Shown one piece after another: positions 25,586 through 35,950 of a DNA stretch of 64,000 nt. The translations under genes and the position numbers were made by a program. The stretch is taken from positions 5,332,001 through 5,396,000 of the forward strand of contig NC_016887.1 in NCBI RefSeq assembly GCF_000284035.1, given 5' to 3'. The DNA comes from Nocardia cyriacigeorgica GUH-2 (GTDB lineage: Bacteria > Actinomycetota > Actinomycetes > Mycobacteriales > Mycobacteriaceae). Position 1 is the stretch's first letter. Every line of letters begins with the position of its first letter. The notes beneath the pieces were generated by a model. The model was given only the letters and a program-made list of their open reading frames with translations, searched no databases and was not told where the DNA came from.

Positions 25586-26506
25586 TCAACCCTTGCCGAG
25601 CAGAGCCGGCTGCTGCTCACGGACCAGCTGCACCAGCGCCTCGACGAGCGCCGCCACTTCCGGGCGGCGCAACGTTTCCGGCCGGGCCACCAGCCAATAC
25701 GACAGCCGGACGGCCACCGCCTCGGGCAGGACGCGGACCAGGTCGTCGTGGCGGTCGGCCATGAAACACGGCAGCAGGCCCAGTCCCGCGGCGGCGCGGG
25801 TGGCTTCGACGTGGACGAAGACGTTGGTGGAGGTCACCGACTCGGGCAGGGTGGGGACGAAGCTGGAGGCCAGGTCCAGATCGTCCACCTGGAGCATGGA
25901 GTCGATGAAGTAGACCAGCGGATGGCCGTGCAGGTCGGCGATGCTCGCCGGCGTTCCGCGCTCGGCCAGGTAGTCGCGGGAGCCGTAGAGGCCGAGGCAG
26001 TAGTCGCCGAGCCGAATCGCCTTGGCGCGCTGCACCTGTGGTGTGCCCACCACCACTTCGATATCCAATCCGGACCGCTGCTGGGAGGCGCGCCGGGTGG
26101 TCGCCACGATCTCGACCGCCACCCGCGGATGCTCGCGCCGCACCCGGGCGGCGGCGGGCGCGGCGAGATAGGCGCTGAAACCGTCGGTCGCCGACATCCG
26201 CACCACGCCCTCCAGCTCGCGCTGCCCCCGCGGACCGGCCATGAACTTGACGGCCGTCTCGATGGTCTCCGCCGCGACCAGCGCGGTACGGCCGAGTTCG
26301 GTCAGCTCCCAGCCGCCGGCCGAGCGGGTGAGCACGCGCCCGCCGAGGGCCTGCTCCAGCGCGGCGATGCGGCGGGCGATGGTGGTGTGGTTGATGCCCA
26401 GCTCGTTCGCCGCGGTGACGTAGCGTCCCGACCGCCCGACGGCCAGCAGAACCAGCAGATCATCGGCGCTGGGACGCCGGGCCGGGCCGGGAGCGGACGC
26501 ATTCAT
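25586..26506 (-). CDS. LysR-family transcriptional regulator
   Basis: A 306-residue LysR-type protein from ATG 26506. The helix-turn-helix is at about residues 10-70 (GRYVTAANELGINHTTIARR), followed by an effector-binding domain (GVVRMSATDGFSAYLAAPAA, LDIEVVVGTPQ). It is divergent from the MHS transporter and hydroxybutyrate dehydrogenase genes, the usual layout for LysR control of its neighbours, so the inducer may be a short hydroxy acid. Confidence 0.9.
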   Translation of the reverse strand: MNASAPGPARRPSADDLLVLLAVGRSGRYVTAANELGINHTTIARRIAALEQALGGRVLTRSAGGWELTELGRTALVAAETIETAVKFMAGPRGQRELEGVVRMSATDGFSAYLAAPAAARVRREHPRVAVEIVATTRRASQQRSGLDIEVVVGTPQVQRAKAIRLGDYCLGLYGSRDYLAERGTPASIADLHGHPLVYFIDSMLQVDDLDLASSFVPTLPESVTSTNVFVHVEATRAAAGLGLLPCFMADRHDDLVRVLPEAVAVRLSYWLVARPETLRRPEVAALVEALVQLVREQQPALLGKG

Positions 26507-26581
26507 TTCTGCATTTTTGCAGACATACCCTGCGCATCTGGCCATTGCCGACGACAACCATGTGCACTGATACTCATCGTC

Positions 26582-26599
26582 ATGGCCTGTGGCGGCCAT
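26582..26599. promoter_or_regulatory. Inverted repeat, candidate LysR site
   Basis: ATGGCC-TGTGGC-GGCCAT is a 6-6-6 inverted repeat in the 139-bp divergent region between the LysR gene and the transporter gene. It does not contain the textbook T-N11-A form, so it is a weak candidate. Confidence 0.3.
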
Positions 26600-26645
26600 C
26601 ACATTCGATCAGTGATGCGGTCGCGATGATGAGGGAGTTTCGACG

Positions 26646-28061
26646 ATGAGCGTGCACGACGCGGCGAAGACCGACGACAAGGGAGTACCGACCGGACTAC
26701 GAAGAGTGGTCGCCGCGTCGATGGCGGGCACGGTGGTCGAGTGGTACGAGTTCTTCCTCTACGGCACCGCCGCCACCCTGGTGTTCAGCAAGGTGTTCTT
26801 CGCCGAGACCACCAGCGACCTCGACGCGATCCTGGCGGCATTCGTCACCTACGCGGTGGGCTTCGCGGCCCGTCCGCTCGGCGGCGTCGTCTTCGGGCAC
26901 TTCGGTGACAAGTACGGACGCAAGAAGCTGCTCCAGTTCAGCCTGCTGCTGGTGGGCGCGGCGACGTTCCTGATGGGCTGTCTGCCCACCTTCGGCCAGG
27001 TCGGGTATCTGGCGCCGACGCTGCTGGTGATCCTGCGGTTCATCCAAGGCTTCGCCGTCGGCGGTGAATGGGGTGGCGCGGTGCTGCTGGTGGCCGAGCA
27101 CAGCCCCAACCGCAGCCGCGGATTCTGGGCGAGCTGGCCGCAGGCCGGTGTGCCGGCGGGCAACCTGCTGGCCACGGTGGTGCTGCTGGCGCTGACCTCC
27201 ACGCTGTCGGACGCGGCGTTCCTGAGCTGGGGCTGGCGAGTGGCGTTCTGGCTGTCGGCGGTGGTGGTGCTGATCGGCTACTACGTGCGCACCAAGGTCA
27301 CCGACGCGCCGATCTTCGTCGCCGCGCAGCAGGAGGCCGAGAAGGCCCGCGCCACCTCGTTCAGCGTGGTGGAGGTGCTCAAGCGTTACCCGCGTGGGGT
27401 TTTCACCGCGATGGGGCTGCGCTTCGGCGAGAACATCATGTACTACCTGGTCGTCACGTTCACCATCACCTACCTGAAGGTGCAGGTCGATCTGGATACC
27501 GACACCATCCTGTGGTGGCTGCTGATCGCGCACGCTATCCACTTCTTCGCGATCCCGATGGTCGGCAGGCTCAGCGATCGGTTCGGACGGCGTCCGGTGT
27601 ATCTGGTCGGCGCGATCACCGCGGGCACCTGGGGTTTCTTCGCTTTCCCGATGATGGACAGCGGGCACAACGCGGTGATCCTGGCCGCGATCATCATCGG
27701 CCTGCTGTTCCACGCGCTGATGTACGCGGCGCAGCCGGCGATCATGGCGGAGATGTTCCCGACCCGGATGCGGTACTCCGGTGTTTCCCTCGGCTACCAG
27801 GTGACCTCGATCGTCGCGGGTTCGCTGGCCCCGATCATCGCGGTGCGGCTGCTGGACACCTTCGACTCCTCGGTGCCGATCGCCTGGTACCTGGCCGGGG
27901 CCTGCGCGCTGACCGCCGTCGCGGTGATCGTGGCCCGGGAGACCAGTGGGCTGGATCTGGCCGAGATCGACTCGGCCGATGCGGCGAACCTGGCGAACGA
28001 AGCCGAGCAGTCCGCGAAGACGGTGGCCGCGCCCGCGCCCGCCACGGTGACGGCGAAATGA
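26646..28061 (+). CDS. MFS transporter, metabolite:H+ symporter (MHS) type
   Basis: A 471-residue transporter with about 12 membrane segments. AASMAGTVVEWYEFFLYGTA at the N-terminus, FGHFGDKYGRKK between segments 2 and 3, RFIQGFAVGGEWGGAVLL, and GRLSDRFGRRP are hallmarks of the MHS group (ProP, ShiA, KgtP). GAGGGAG lies before ATG 26646. The downstream dehydrogenase suggests uptake of 3-hydroxybutyrate or a similar short acid; the substrate is inference. Confidence 0.9.
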   Translation: MSVHDAAKTDDKGVPTGLRRVVAASMAGTVVEWYEFFLYGTAATLVFSKVFFAETTSDLDAILAAFVTYAVGFAARPLGGVVFGHFGDKYGRKKLLQFSLLLVGAATFLMGCLPTFGQVGYLAPTLLVILRFIQGFAVGGEWGGAVLLVAEHSPNRSRGFWASWPQAGVPAGNLLATVVLLALTSTLSDAAFLSWGWRVAFWLSAVVVLIGYYVRTKVTDAPIFVAAQQEAEKARATSFSVVEVLKRYPRGVFTAMGLRFGENIMYYLVVTFTITYLKVQVDLDTDTILWWLLIAHAIHFFAIPMVGRLSDRFGRRPVYLVGAITAGTWGFFAFPMMDSGHNAVILAAIIIGLLFHALMYAAQPAIMAEMFPTRMRYSGVSLGYQVTSIVAGSLAPIIAVRLLDTFDSSVPIAWYLAGACALTAVAVIVARETSGLDLAEIDSADAANLANEAEQSAKTVAAPAPATVTAK

Positions 28062-28149
28062 CGGTCCGACGCGGGCCGAGCCGCACGATGCGGGATGACA
28101 CGGCGGGCCAGGTCGGCGCCGAGGCGATCCGGATTCGGGCGGTGGCGCG

Positions 28150-28896
28150 ATGAGCACTCTCGAAGGCAAGCGCGCACTAGTGACCGGCGGGGCGAGCGGG
28201 ATCGGCGCGGCCTGCGCCCGGGCGCTCGCCCAGCGCGGGGCCCACGTCACCGTCGCCGATATCGACGAAGTCGGTGCGAAGGCGCTGGCCGAGGAGATCG
28301 GCGGCACCGCGTGGGGCGTCGACCTGCTCGACGTCGGCGAACTCGAACAGCTGACGCTCGAGGTCGAGATCCTGGTGAACAATGCCGGCATCCAGAGCAT
28401 CGACCCGATCCCCGAGTTCGCGCCGCAGCGGTTCCGCACCCTGATGACGCTGATGGCCGAGGCGCCGTTCCTGCTGATCCGGGCCGCGCTGCCGCACATG
28501 TACGAGCAGGGCTTCGGCCGGATCGTGAACATCTCCTCGGTGCACGGGCTGCGCGCCTCGGAGTACAAGGTGGCCTATGTGGCCGCCAAGCACGCCTTGG
28601 AGGGCATCTCGAAGGTGACCGCGCTGGAAGGTGGCAGGCACGGGGTGACGAGCAACTGCGTCAACCCGGGGTACGTGCGCACTCCCCTGGTCGACAAGCA
28701 GATCGCCGACCAGGCCCGCACCCACGGGATCGCGGAAAGTGAAGTGCTGGAACGGATTCTGCTCACCGAGAGCGCGATCAAACGGCTGGTGGAACCGGAA
28801 GAGGTGGGCGCGCTCACCGCCTGGCTGGCCGGGCCGGACGCGGGCATGGTCACCGGCGCGTCCTACACCATGGACGGGGGTTGGAGCGCCCGGTGA
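28150..28896 (+). CDS. 3-hydroxybutyrate dehydrogenase (SDR)
   Basis: A 248-residue short-chain dehydrogenase. ALVTGGASGIGAACARAL is the NAD-binding motif, ILVNNAGIQ follows, NISSVHG carries the catalytic Ser, and YVAAKHALEG the Tyr and Lys. NPGYVRTPLVDKQI and IKRLVEPEEVGALTAWL match bacterial D-3-hydroxybutyrate dehydrogenases, which convert 3-hydroxybutyrate to acetoacetate with NAD+. The acetoacetyl-CoA synthetase 7 kb downstream would use this product. Confidence 0.87.
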   Translation: MSTLEGKRALVTGGASGIGAACARALAQRGAHVTVADIDEVGAKALAEEIGGTAWGVDLLDVGELEQLTLEVEILVNNAGIQSIDPIPEFAPQRFRTLMTLMAEAPFLLIRAALPHMYEQGFGRIVNISSVHGLRASEYKVAYVAAKHALEGISKVTALEGGRHGVTSNCVNPGYVRTPLVDKQIADQARTHGIAESEVLERILLTESAIKRLVEPEEVGALTAWLAGPDAGMVTGASYTMDGGWSAR

Positions 28897-29107
28897 GCGC
28901 TCGGTCGCGGTGCGCGGGGTCGCGGCAAGTCCACCTGGGTGAGCCCAGCGGTCGCGCCGCACGGACCGGCAACCGACGTGCCGGGTCGGCGCTATGAGGG
29001 GGCCGATCCGGCACAACGGCCACAGCCAGGTACGGCCCGGCGACCAGCGCCGCATCCGGCACACCTGCTCCGGCCGGATCGAGCACGGCGTCCATCGGCC
29101 GCCCCGA

Positions 29108-29701
29108 TCAGCTCAGAGCCGCGATCGCCATCTCCCGCAGAATCGCCCGAGCGCGGGCGGCCGTCGCCGGGGTCGCGCTGTGCGGGGTGGAGTTCATCAA
29201 ACCGAATGCGGCGTGGGCCTTGACCCGCGCCGCGTCCTCGGCCAGTCCGGGATGCAATTCGCGCTGCACACCCACCCAGATCTCGACGTAGCGGCGCTGA
29301 TACCGGCGCACTTCGCGCCGTGCGGGTTCGGGGACGTTGTCGAGGTCGCGGTCCTGGATGCGGATCAGCTCCGGCTCACCGAGCGCGAAATCGAGGTGGA
29401 AGTCGACCAGCTTGCCGAGCGCTTCGCCGGGCGAGGAAGCGTCGGCGACCACGGCCTCACCGCCTTCGAACAGCCGGCGGCTGACTCCGACCAGCAGTTC
29501 GACCAGCAGGGCTTCCTTGTTTGGGAAGTGCCGGTACACCGCGGGCCCGCTGATGCCGACGGCCGCGCCCAGGTCGTCGAGGCGCATGCCGAGGAAGCCG
29601 CGGTCGGCGATGAGCCGGGCGCCGGCATCGAGCAACTGCCGCCTGCGCTCGGCTTTCTGCTGTTCACGGCGCGTGAGCATGCCGGTTTCCGTGCCGGTCA
29701 T
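29108..29701 (-). CDS. TetR-family repressor of the leucine-catabolic operon
   Basis: A 197-residue TetR protein from ATG 29701 with GGGAGGAG upstream. The helix-turn-helix is at about residues 18-65 (MRLDDLGAAVGISGPAVYRH). It is divergent from accD1 with two identical-format 18-bp palindromes between the genes. M. tuberculosis has a TetR gene (Rv2506) in the same place beside its accD1/accA1 operon, as I recall. Probable ligand: an acyl-CoA of leucine breakdown; inference. Confidence 0.87.
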   Translation of the reverse strand: MTGTETGMLTRREQQKAERRRQLLDAGARLIADRGFLGMRLDDLGAAVGISGPAVYRHFPNKEALLVELLVGVSRRLFEGGEAVVADASSPGEALGKLVDFHLDFALGEPELIRIQDRDLDNVPEPARREVRRYQRRYVEIWVGVQRELHPGLAEDAARVKAHAAFGLMNSTPHSATPATAARARAILREMAIAALS

Positions 29702-29732
29702 CGGCGCTCCTCCCAGCCGGTCTGGACAACTC

Positions 29733-29750
29733 GGTTAGTCAAGATTAACC
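29733..29750. promoter_or_regulatory. TetR operator 1
   Basis: GGTTA-GTCAAGAT-TAACC, a 5-8-5 inverted repeat of 18 bp in the TetR/accD1 divergent region. It has the same format as operator 2; the centres are 26 bp apart. Confidence 0.7.
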
Positions 29751-29758
29751 TGTATTCC

Positions 29759-29776
29759 AGTTATCAGCGATTAACT
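29759..29776. promoter_or_regulatory. TetR operator 2
   Basis: AGTTA-TCAGCGAT-TAACT, an 18-bp 5-8-5 inverted repeat sharing the GTTA-N8-TAAC core with operator 1. It lies 18 bases before the accD1 start, so binding would block that gene directly. Confidence 0.7.
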
Positions 29777-29794
29777 GACCGGCAGGATGGCGTG

Positions 29795-31410
29795 ATGACG
29801 ATGACCCAGGACCCGCGCGCGAGCGCTGCGGTCTCCGACAACTACGCGGCGCATCAGGCGCTGGTCGCCGATCTGCGTGCCCGGCTCGCCACGACCGCGC
29901 TCGGCGGTCCGGAGAAGGCCAGGCAGCGCCATATCGCGCGCGGCAAACTGCTGCCACGTCAGCGGGTGGATCAGCTACTCGACCCGGGCAGCCCGTTCCT
30001 CGAACTGTCCCCGCTGGCCGCGACCGGCATGTACGACGACGAATGCCCCGGCGCGGGCGTCATCACCGGCATCGGCCGGGTGTCGGAGCGCGAATGCGTG
30101 ATCGTCGCCAATGACGCGACGGTCAAGGGCGGCACCTACTACCCGCTCTCGGTGAAGAAGCATCTGCGCGCCCAGGAAGTCGCGTTGCAGAACCATCTGC
30201 CGTGCGTCTACCTGGTCGACTCGGGCGGGGCGTACCTGCCGCATCAGGACGAGGTGTTCCCCGATCGCGAGCACTTCGGCCGGATCTTCTACAACCAGGC
30301 CACCATGAGCGCCAAGGGCATCGCCCAGATCGCGGCGGTGATGGGTTCGTGCACCGCGGGCGGGGCGTATGTGCCCGCGATGAGCGATGAAGCGGTGATC
30401 GTGCGCGATCAGGGCACCATCTTCCTGGGCGGCCCGCCGCTGGTGAAGGCGGCCACCGGTGAGGTGGTCACCGCGGAGGAACTCGGCGGCGGCGCGCTGC
30501 ATTCGCGCACCTCCGGCGTCACCGACCATCTCGCCGACGACGATCAGGACGCGCTGCGCATCGTCCGGCGCATCGTGAGCACTCTCGGCCCGCGGCCCGA
30601 AAGCCCGTGGGAGGTGCGCACTCCGGTGGAGCCCGCCGCCCCGGCCGAGGAGCTCTACGACGTGGTCCCGGTCGATCTGCGCACCCCCTACGACGTGCGC
30701 GAGGTGATCACCCGCATCGTCGACGGCGATCCCGGCGGCGGCAGCGGCTTCCACGAATTCAAGGCCGAATACGGCAAGACCCTGGTCACCGGCTTCGCCC
30801 ACATCCACGGCCACCCGGTCGGCATCGTCGCCAACAATGGCGTGCTGTTCAGCGAATCCGCCATGAAGGGCGCGCATTTCATCGAACTGTGCGACAAGCG
30901 AAAGATTCCGCTGCTGTTCTTGCAGAACATCACCGGCTTCATGGTCGGCCGCGACTACGAGGCCGGCGGCATCGCCAAGCACGGCGCGAAGATGGTGACC
31001 GCAGTGGCCTGTGCGCGGGTGCCGAAGCTGACGGTCGTCATCGGCGGCTCCTACGGCGCGGGCAATTACTCCATGTGCGGCCGCGCGTATTCACCGCGGT
31101 TCCTGTGGATGTGGCCCAATGCCCGGATCTCGGTGATGGGTGGCGAGCAGGCCGCCTCGGTGCTGTCGACGGTGCGTGGCGATCAGCTCGACAGCAGCGG
31201 TAAGCCCTGGACCGACGAGGACCAGGAGGCGTTCAAGGCCCCGATCCGCGAGCAGTACGAGCGGCAGGGCAACCCCTACTACTCCACCGCGCGGCTGTGG
31301 GACGACGGCGTCATCGACCCCGCCGACACCAGAACCGTGCTCGGACTTGCCCTCTCGGTGTGTGCGCAGGCTCCGCTGGAACCTGTCTCCTACGGCGTCT
31401 TCCGGATGTG

Positions 31411-31411
<1 letters not shown>
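29795..31411 (+). CDS. accD1: Methylcrotonyl-CoA carboxylase, carboxyltransferase (beta) subunit
   Basis: A 538-residue carboxyltransferase. ATG 29795 has AGGA about eight bases upstream; the open frame runs back to 28994 but that part is shadow. Signatures are LVDSGGAYLPHQDEVFPDRE, CTAGGAYVPAMSDE and GGPPLVKAATGE, typical of methylcrotonyl-CoA carboxylase beta subunits rather than propionyl-CoA enzymes. It transfers carboxyl from biotin to 3-methylcrotonyl-CoA, giving 3-methylglutaconyl-CoA. Stop and next start share one base (TGATG). Confidence 0.94.
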
Positions 31412-33465
<2,054 letters not shown>

Positions 33466-33474
33466 GACCACACG

Positions 33475-34635
33475 ATGACCGACTTCCTTTCCACCGGAAC
33501 CCTTCCCGACGAGTACCGCGACCTCGCGCTCACCGTCCGCGATTTCGCCAACCAGGTCGTCGCGCCGGTCGCCGCCGAACACGACGCCAACCACACCTTC
33601 CCGTACAAGGTCGTCCAGGGCATGGCCGAGATGGGCCTGTTCGGACTGCCGTTCCCCGAGGAGTACGGCGGCATGGGCGGCGACTACTTCGCGCTGTGCC
33701 TCGCGCTCGAGGAACTGGGCAAGATCGACCAGAGCGTGGCCATCACCCTCGAGGCCGGTGTCTCGCTGGGCGCCATGCCGATCTACCGCTTCGGCACCGA
33801 GGAGCAGAAGCAGCAGTGGCTGCCCCAGCTCACCAGCGGACGCAACCTGGCCGCGTTCGGCCTCACCGAACCGGGCGCGGGCAGCGACGCGGGCGGCACC
33901 CGCACCACCGCGGTCGCCGACGGCGGCGATTGGGTGATCAACGGCAGCAAGCAGTTCATCACCAACTCCGGCACCGACATCACGAGCCTGGTGACAGTGA
34001 CGGCGGTGACCGGCGAAACGGGCGGCAAGAAGGAGATCTCCACCATCCTGGTGCCCACCGACACCCCCGGTTTCGTCGCCGAACCCGCCTACAACAAGGT
34101 CGGCTGGAACGCCTCCGACACCCATCCGCTCTCGTTCACCGATGTGCGGGTGCCGCAGGAGAACCTGCTCGGCGAACGCGGCCGCGGCTACGCGAACTTC
34201 CTGCGCATTCTCGACGAGGGCCGCATCGCCATCGCCGCGCTGGCCACCGGTGTGGCGCAGGGCTGTGTGGACGAGAGCGTGCGCTACGCCAAGGAGCGCG
34301 AGGCCTTCGGCCGGGCCATCGGCACCAACCAGGCCATCGCCTTCAAGATCGCCCGGATGGAGGCCCGCGCGCACACCGCCCGCGCCGCCTACTACGACGC
34401 GGCCGCGCTGATGCTGGCGGGCAAGCCGTTCAAGAAGCAGGCCTCGATCGCCAAGCTCATCTCCAGTGAGGCGGCCATGGACAACGCCCGCGACGCCACC
34501 CAGATCTTCGGCGGCTACGGCTTCATGAACGAATACCCTGTGGCCAGGCACTACCGCGACAGCAAGATCCTGGAGATCGGCGAGGGCACGACGGAGGTGC
34601 AGTTGATGTTGATCGCACGGGAGCTCGGCCTGTGA
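33475..34635 (+). CDS. Branched/short-chain acyl-CoA dehydrogenase (FadE19-like)
   Basis: A 386-residue FAD enzyme. AFGLTEPGAGSDAGGTRTTA, the YNKVGWNASDTHPLSF region, IFGGYGFMNEYPVARHYRD and EIGEGTTEVQ are standard acyl-CoA dehydrogenase motifs. In this operon it should oxidise isovaleryl-CoA to 3-methylcrotonyl-CoA. It has Glu in IGEGT, the catalytic-base position of short/medium-chain enzymes, whereas classical isovaleryl-CoA dehydrogenase has Ala or Gly there; it is therefore closer to broad branched-chain enzymes of the AcdH type. It overlaps the next gene by four bases. Confidence 0.92.
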   Translation: MTDFLSTGTLPDEYRDLALTVRDFANQVVAPVAAEHDANHTFPYKVVQGMAEMGLFGLPFPEEYGGMGGDYFALCLALEELGKIDQSVAITLEAGVSLGAMPIYRFGTEEQKQQWLPQLTSGRNLAAFGLTEPGAGSDAGGTRTTAVADGGDWVINGSKQFITNSGTDITSLVTVTAVTGETGGKKEISTILVPTDTPGFVAEPAYNKVGWNASDTHPLSFTDVRVPQENLLGERGRGYANFLRILDEGRIAIAALATGVAQGCVDESVRYAKEREAFGRAIGTNQAIAFKIARMEARAHTARAAYYDAAALMLAGKPFKKQASIAKLISSEAAMDNARDATQIFGGYGFMNEYPVARHYRDSKILEIGEGTTEVQLMLIARELGL

Positions 34636-35117
34636 GCGAGCTACGCCGCGTCGTCCAGCGGGGGCTGTGGTTCGAGGAGTTCGAGACCGATGTGGTCTAC
34701 GAGCACCGCCCCGGGCGCACCATCACCGAGGCCGACAACGTCCTGTTCACCACGCTGACGATGAACGCCCAGGCACTGCACCTGGACGCCGCGTTCAGCG
34801 AAACCCAGCCGCCGTTCAACCAGCGACTGGTGAATTCGATGTTCACGCTGTCGACGCTGGTGGGGCTGTCGGTGGCGCAGCTGACGCAGGGCACGCTGGT
34901 GGCCAACCTCGGCTTCGGCGATATCGCCTTCCCGAAGCCGCTGTTCCACGGCGACACCCTCTACGCCGAGACCGTCGTCACCGACAAGCGGGTCTCGAAA
35001 TCGCGGCCGGGCGAGGGCATCGTCAGCTTCGCGCACACCGCCCGCAACCAGCACGGCGACGTGGTGGCGACCGCCACCAGGAAGACGCTGGTCCGGCTGC
35101 GTCCGGAGTCGGCATGA
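34632..35117 (+). CDS. MaoC-like hydratase
   Basis: A 161-residue hot-dog-fold enoyl-CoA hydratase. YEHRPGRTITEADNVLFTTL and ALHLDAAFSE hold the Asp/His pair of the MaoC hydratase motif. GTG 34632 overlaps the previous stop. Position between carboxylase, dehydrogenase and CitE matches Rv2499c of M. tuberculosis as I recall it. It should hydrate 3-methylglutaconyl-CoA to HMG-CoA. Confidence 0.88.
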   Translation: MSELRRVVQRGLWFEEFETDVVYEHRPGRTITEADNVLFTTLTMNAQALHLDAAFSETQPPFNQRLVNSMFTLSTLVGLSVAQLTQGTLVANLGFGDIAFPKPLFHGDTLYAETVVTDKRVSKSRPGEGIVSFAHTARNQHGDVVATATRKTLVRLRPESA

Positions 35118-35923
35118 CGTGGCAGATGAGCGGCCCGGCCTGGCTGTTCTGCCCGGCCGACCGGCCCGAACGCTTCGCCAAGGCGGCCGCGGCGGCCGAT
35201 GTGGTGATCCTCGACCTGGAGGACGGGGTCGCCGCCGCCGACAAGTCCGCGGCGCGGAAGGCGCTGGTCGAGACGCCGTTGGACCCGGAGACCACGATCG
35301 TGCGGGTCAACGCCGCGGGCACCGATGAGCACCGCCACGACCTGGCCGCGCTGATCGACACCGGCTACCGGCGGATCATGCTGCCCAAATGCGAATCGAC
35401 CGCCCAGCTGGCGGCGTTGTCGACGTATGAGGTGATCGTGCTGATCGAATCGCCGCTGGGCGCGCTGGAGGTGACGCGCACCGCGGCCGCCGACAACACC
35501 ATCGGCGTGATGTGGGGTGCCGAAGATCTGGTGGCCGGCCTCGGCGGCGCGGCCAGCAGGCACGCCGACGGCAGCTACCGCGACGTCGTCCGGCATGTCC
35601 GCTCGACGGCGCTGCTGGCGGCCAAGGCGCACGGCCGGCTTGCGCTGGATTCGGTGTACCTGAACATCGCCGACCTGGACGGTTTGCGGGCCGAGACCGA
35701 GGATGCGGTGGCCGTCGGATTCGACGTCAAGGTGGCCATTCATCCGAGCCAGGTGCCCGTCATCCGGGACGCCTACGCCCCCACCGAGGACGAACTCGCT
35801 TGGGCGCGTGGGGTTCTCGATGAGGCGCCGCGGCATCGCGGTGTCTTCGCCTACCAGGGCCGCATGGTCGACGCACCCGTTCTGCGGCACGCCGAACAGG
35901 TCGTCCGGCGCGCCCGCCGCTGA
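35114..35923 (+). CDS. citE: CitE-like beta-hydroxyacyl-CoA lyase
   Basis: A 269-residue CitE-superfamily TIM barrel from ATG 35114, overlapping the MaoC stop (ATGA). VVILDLEDGVAAADKSAARK, RVNAAG, MLPKCES, VLIESPLGALE and WGAEDLVAGLGG are family motifs with metal-binding Glu and Asp. There is no citF or citD, so it is not part of citrate lyase. The orthologue-like Rv2498c has been described as an (R)-HMG-CoA lyase in leucine breakdown; the same role fits here. Confidence 0.87.
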   Translation: MTWQMSGPAWLFCPADRPERFAKAAAAADVVILDLEDGVAAADKSAARKALVETPLDPETTIVRVNAAGTDEHRHDLAALIDTGYRRIMLPKCESTAQLAALSTYEVIVLIESPLGALEVTRTAAADNTIGVMWGAEDLVAGLGGAASRHADGSYRDVVRHVRSTALLAAKAHGRLALDSVYLNIADLDGLRAETEDAVAVGFDVKVAIHPSQVPVIRDAYAPTEDELAWARGVLDEAPRHRGVFAYQGRMVDAPVLRHAEQVVRRARR

Positions 35924-35950
35924 TCCACACACCGAGCCAGGAGAACCACG

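Noticed and set aside
28878..28900. Hairpin GAGCGC-N7-GCGCTC at the end of the dehydrogenase gene
   Set aside because: Only a 6-bp stem partly inside the coding end, without a T run; not convincing as a terminator.
28994..29794. N-terminal extension of accD1 by 267 residues
   Set aside because: The extension overlaps the TetR gene antisense and the operators; ATG 29795 has a ribosome site and gives the normal family length.
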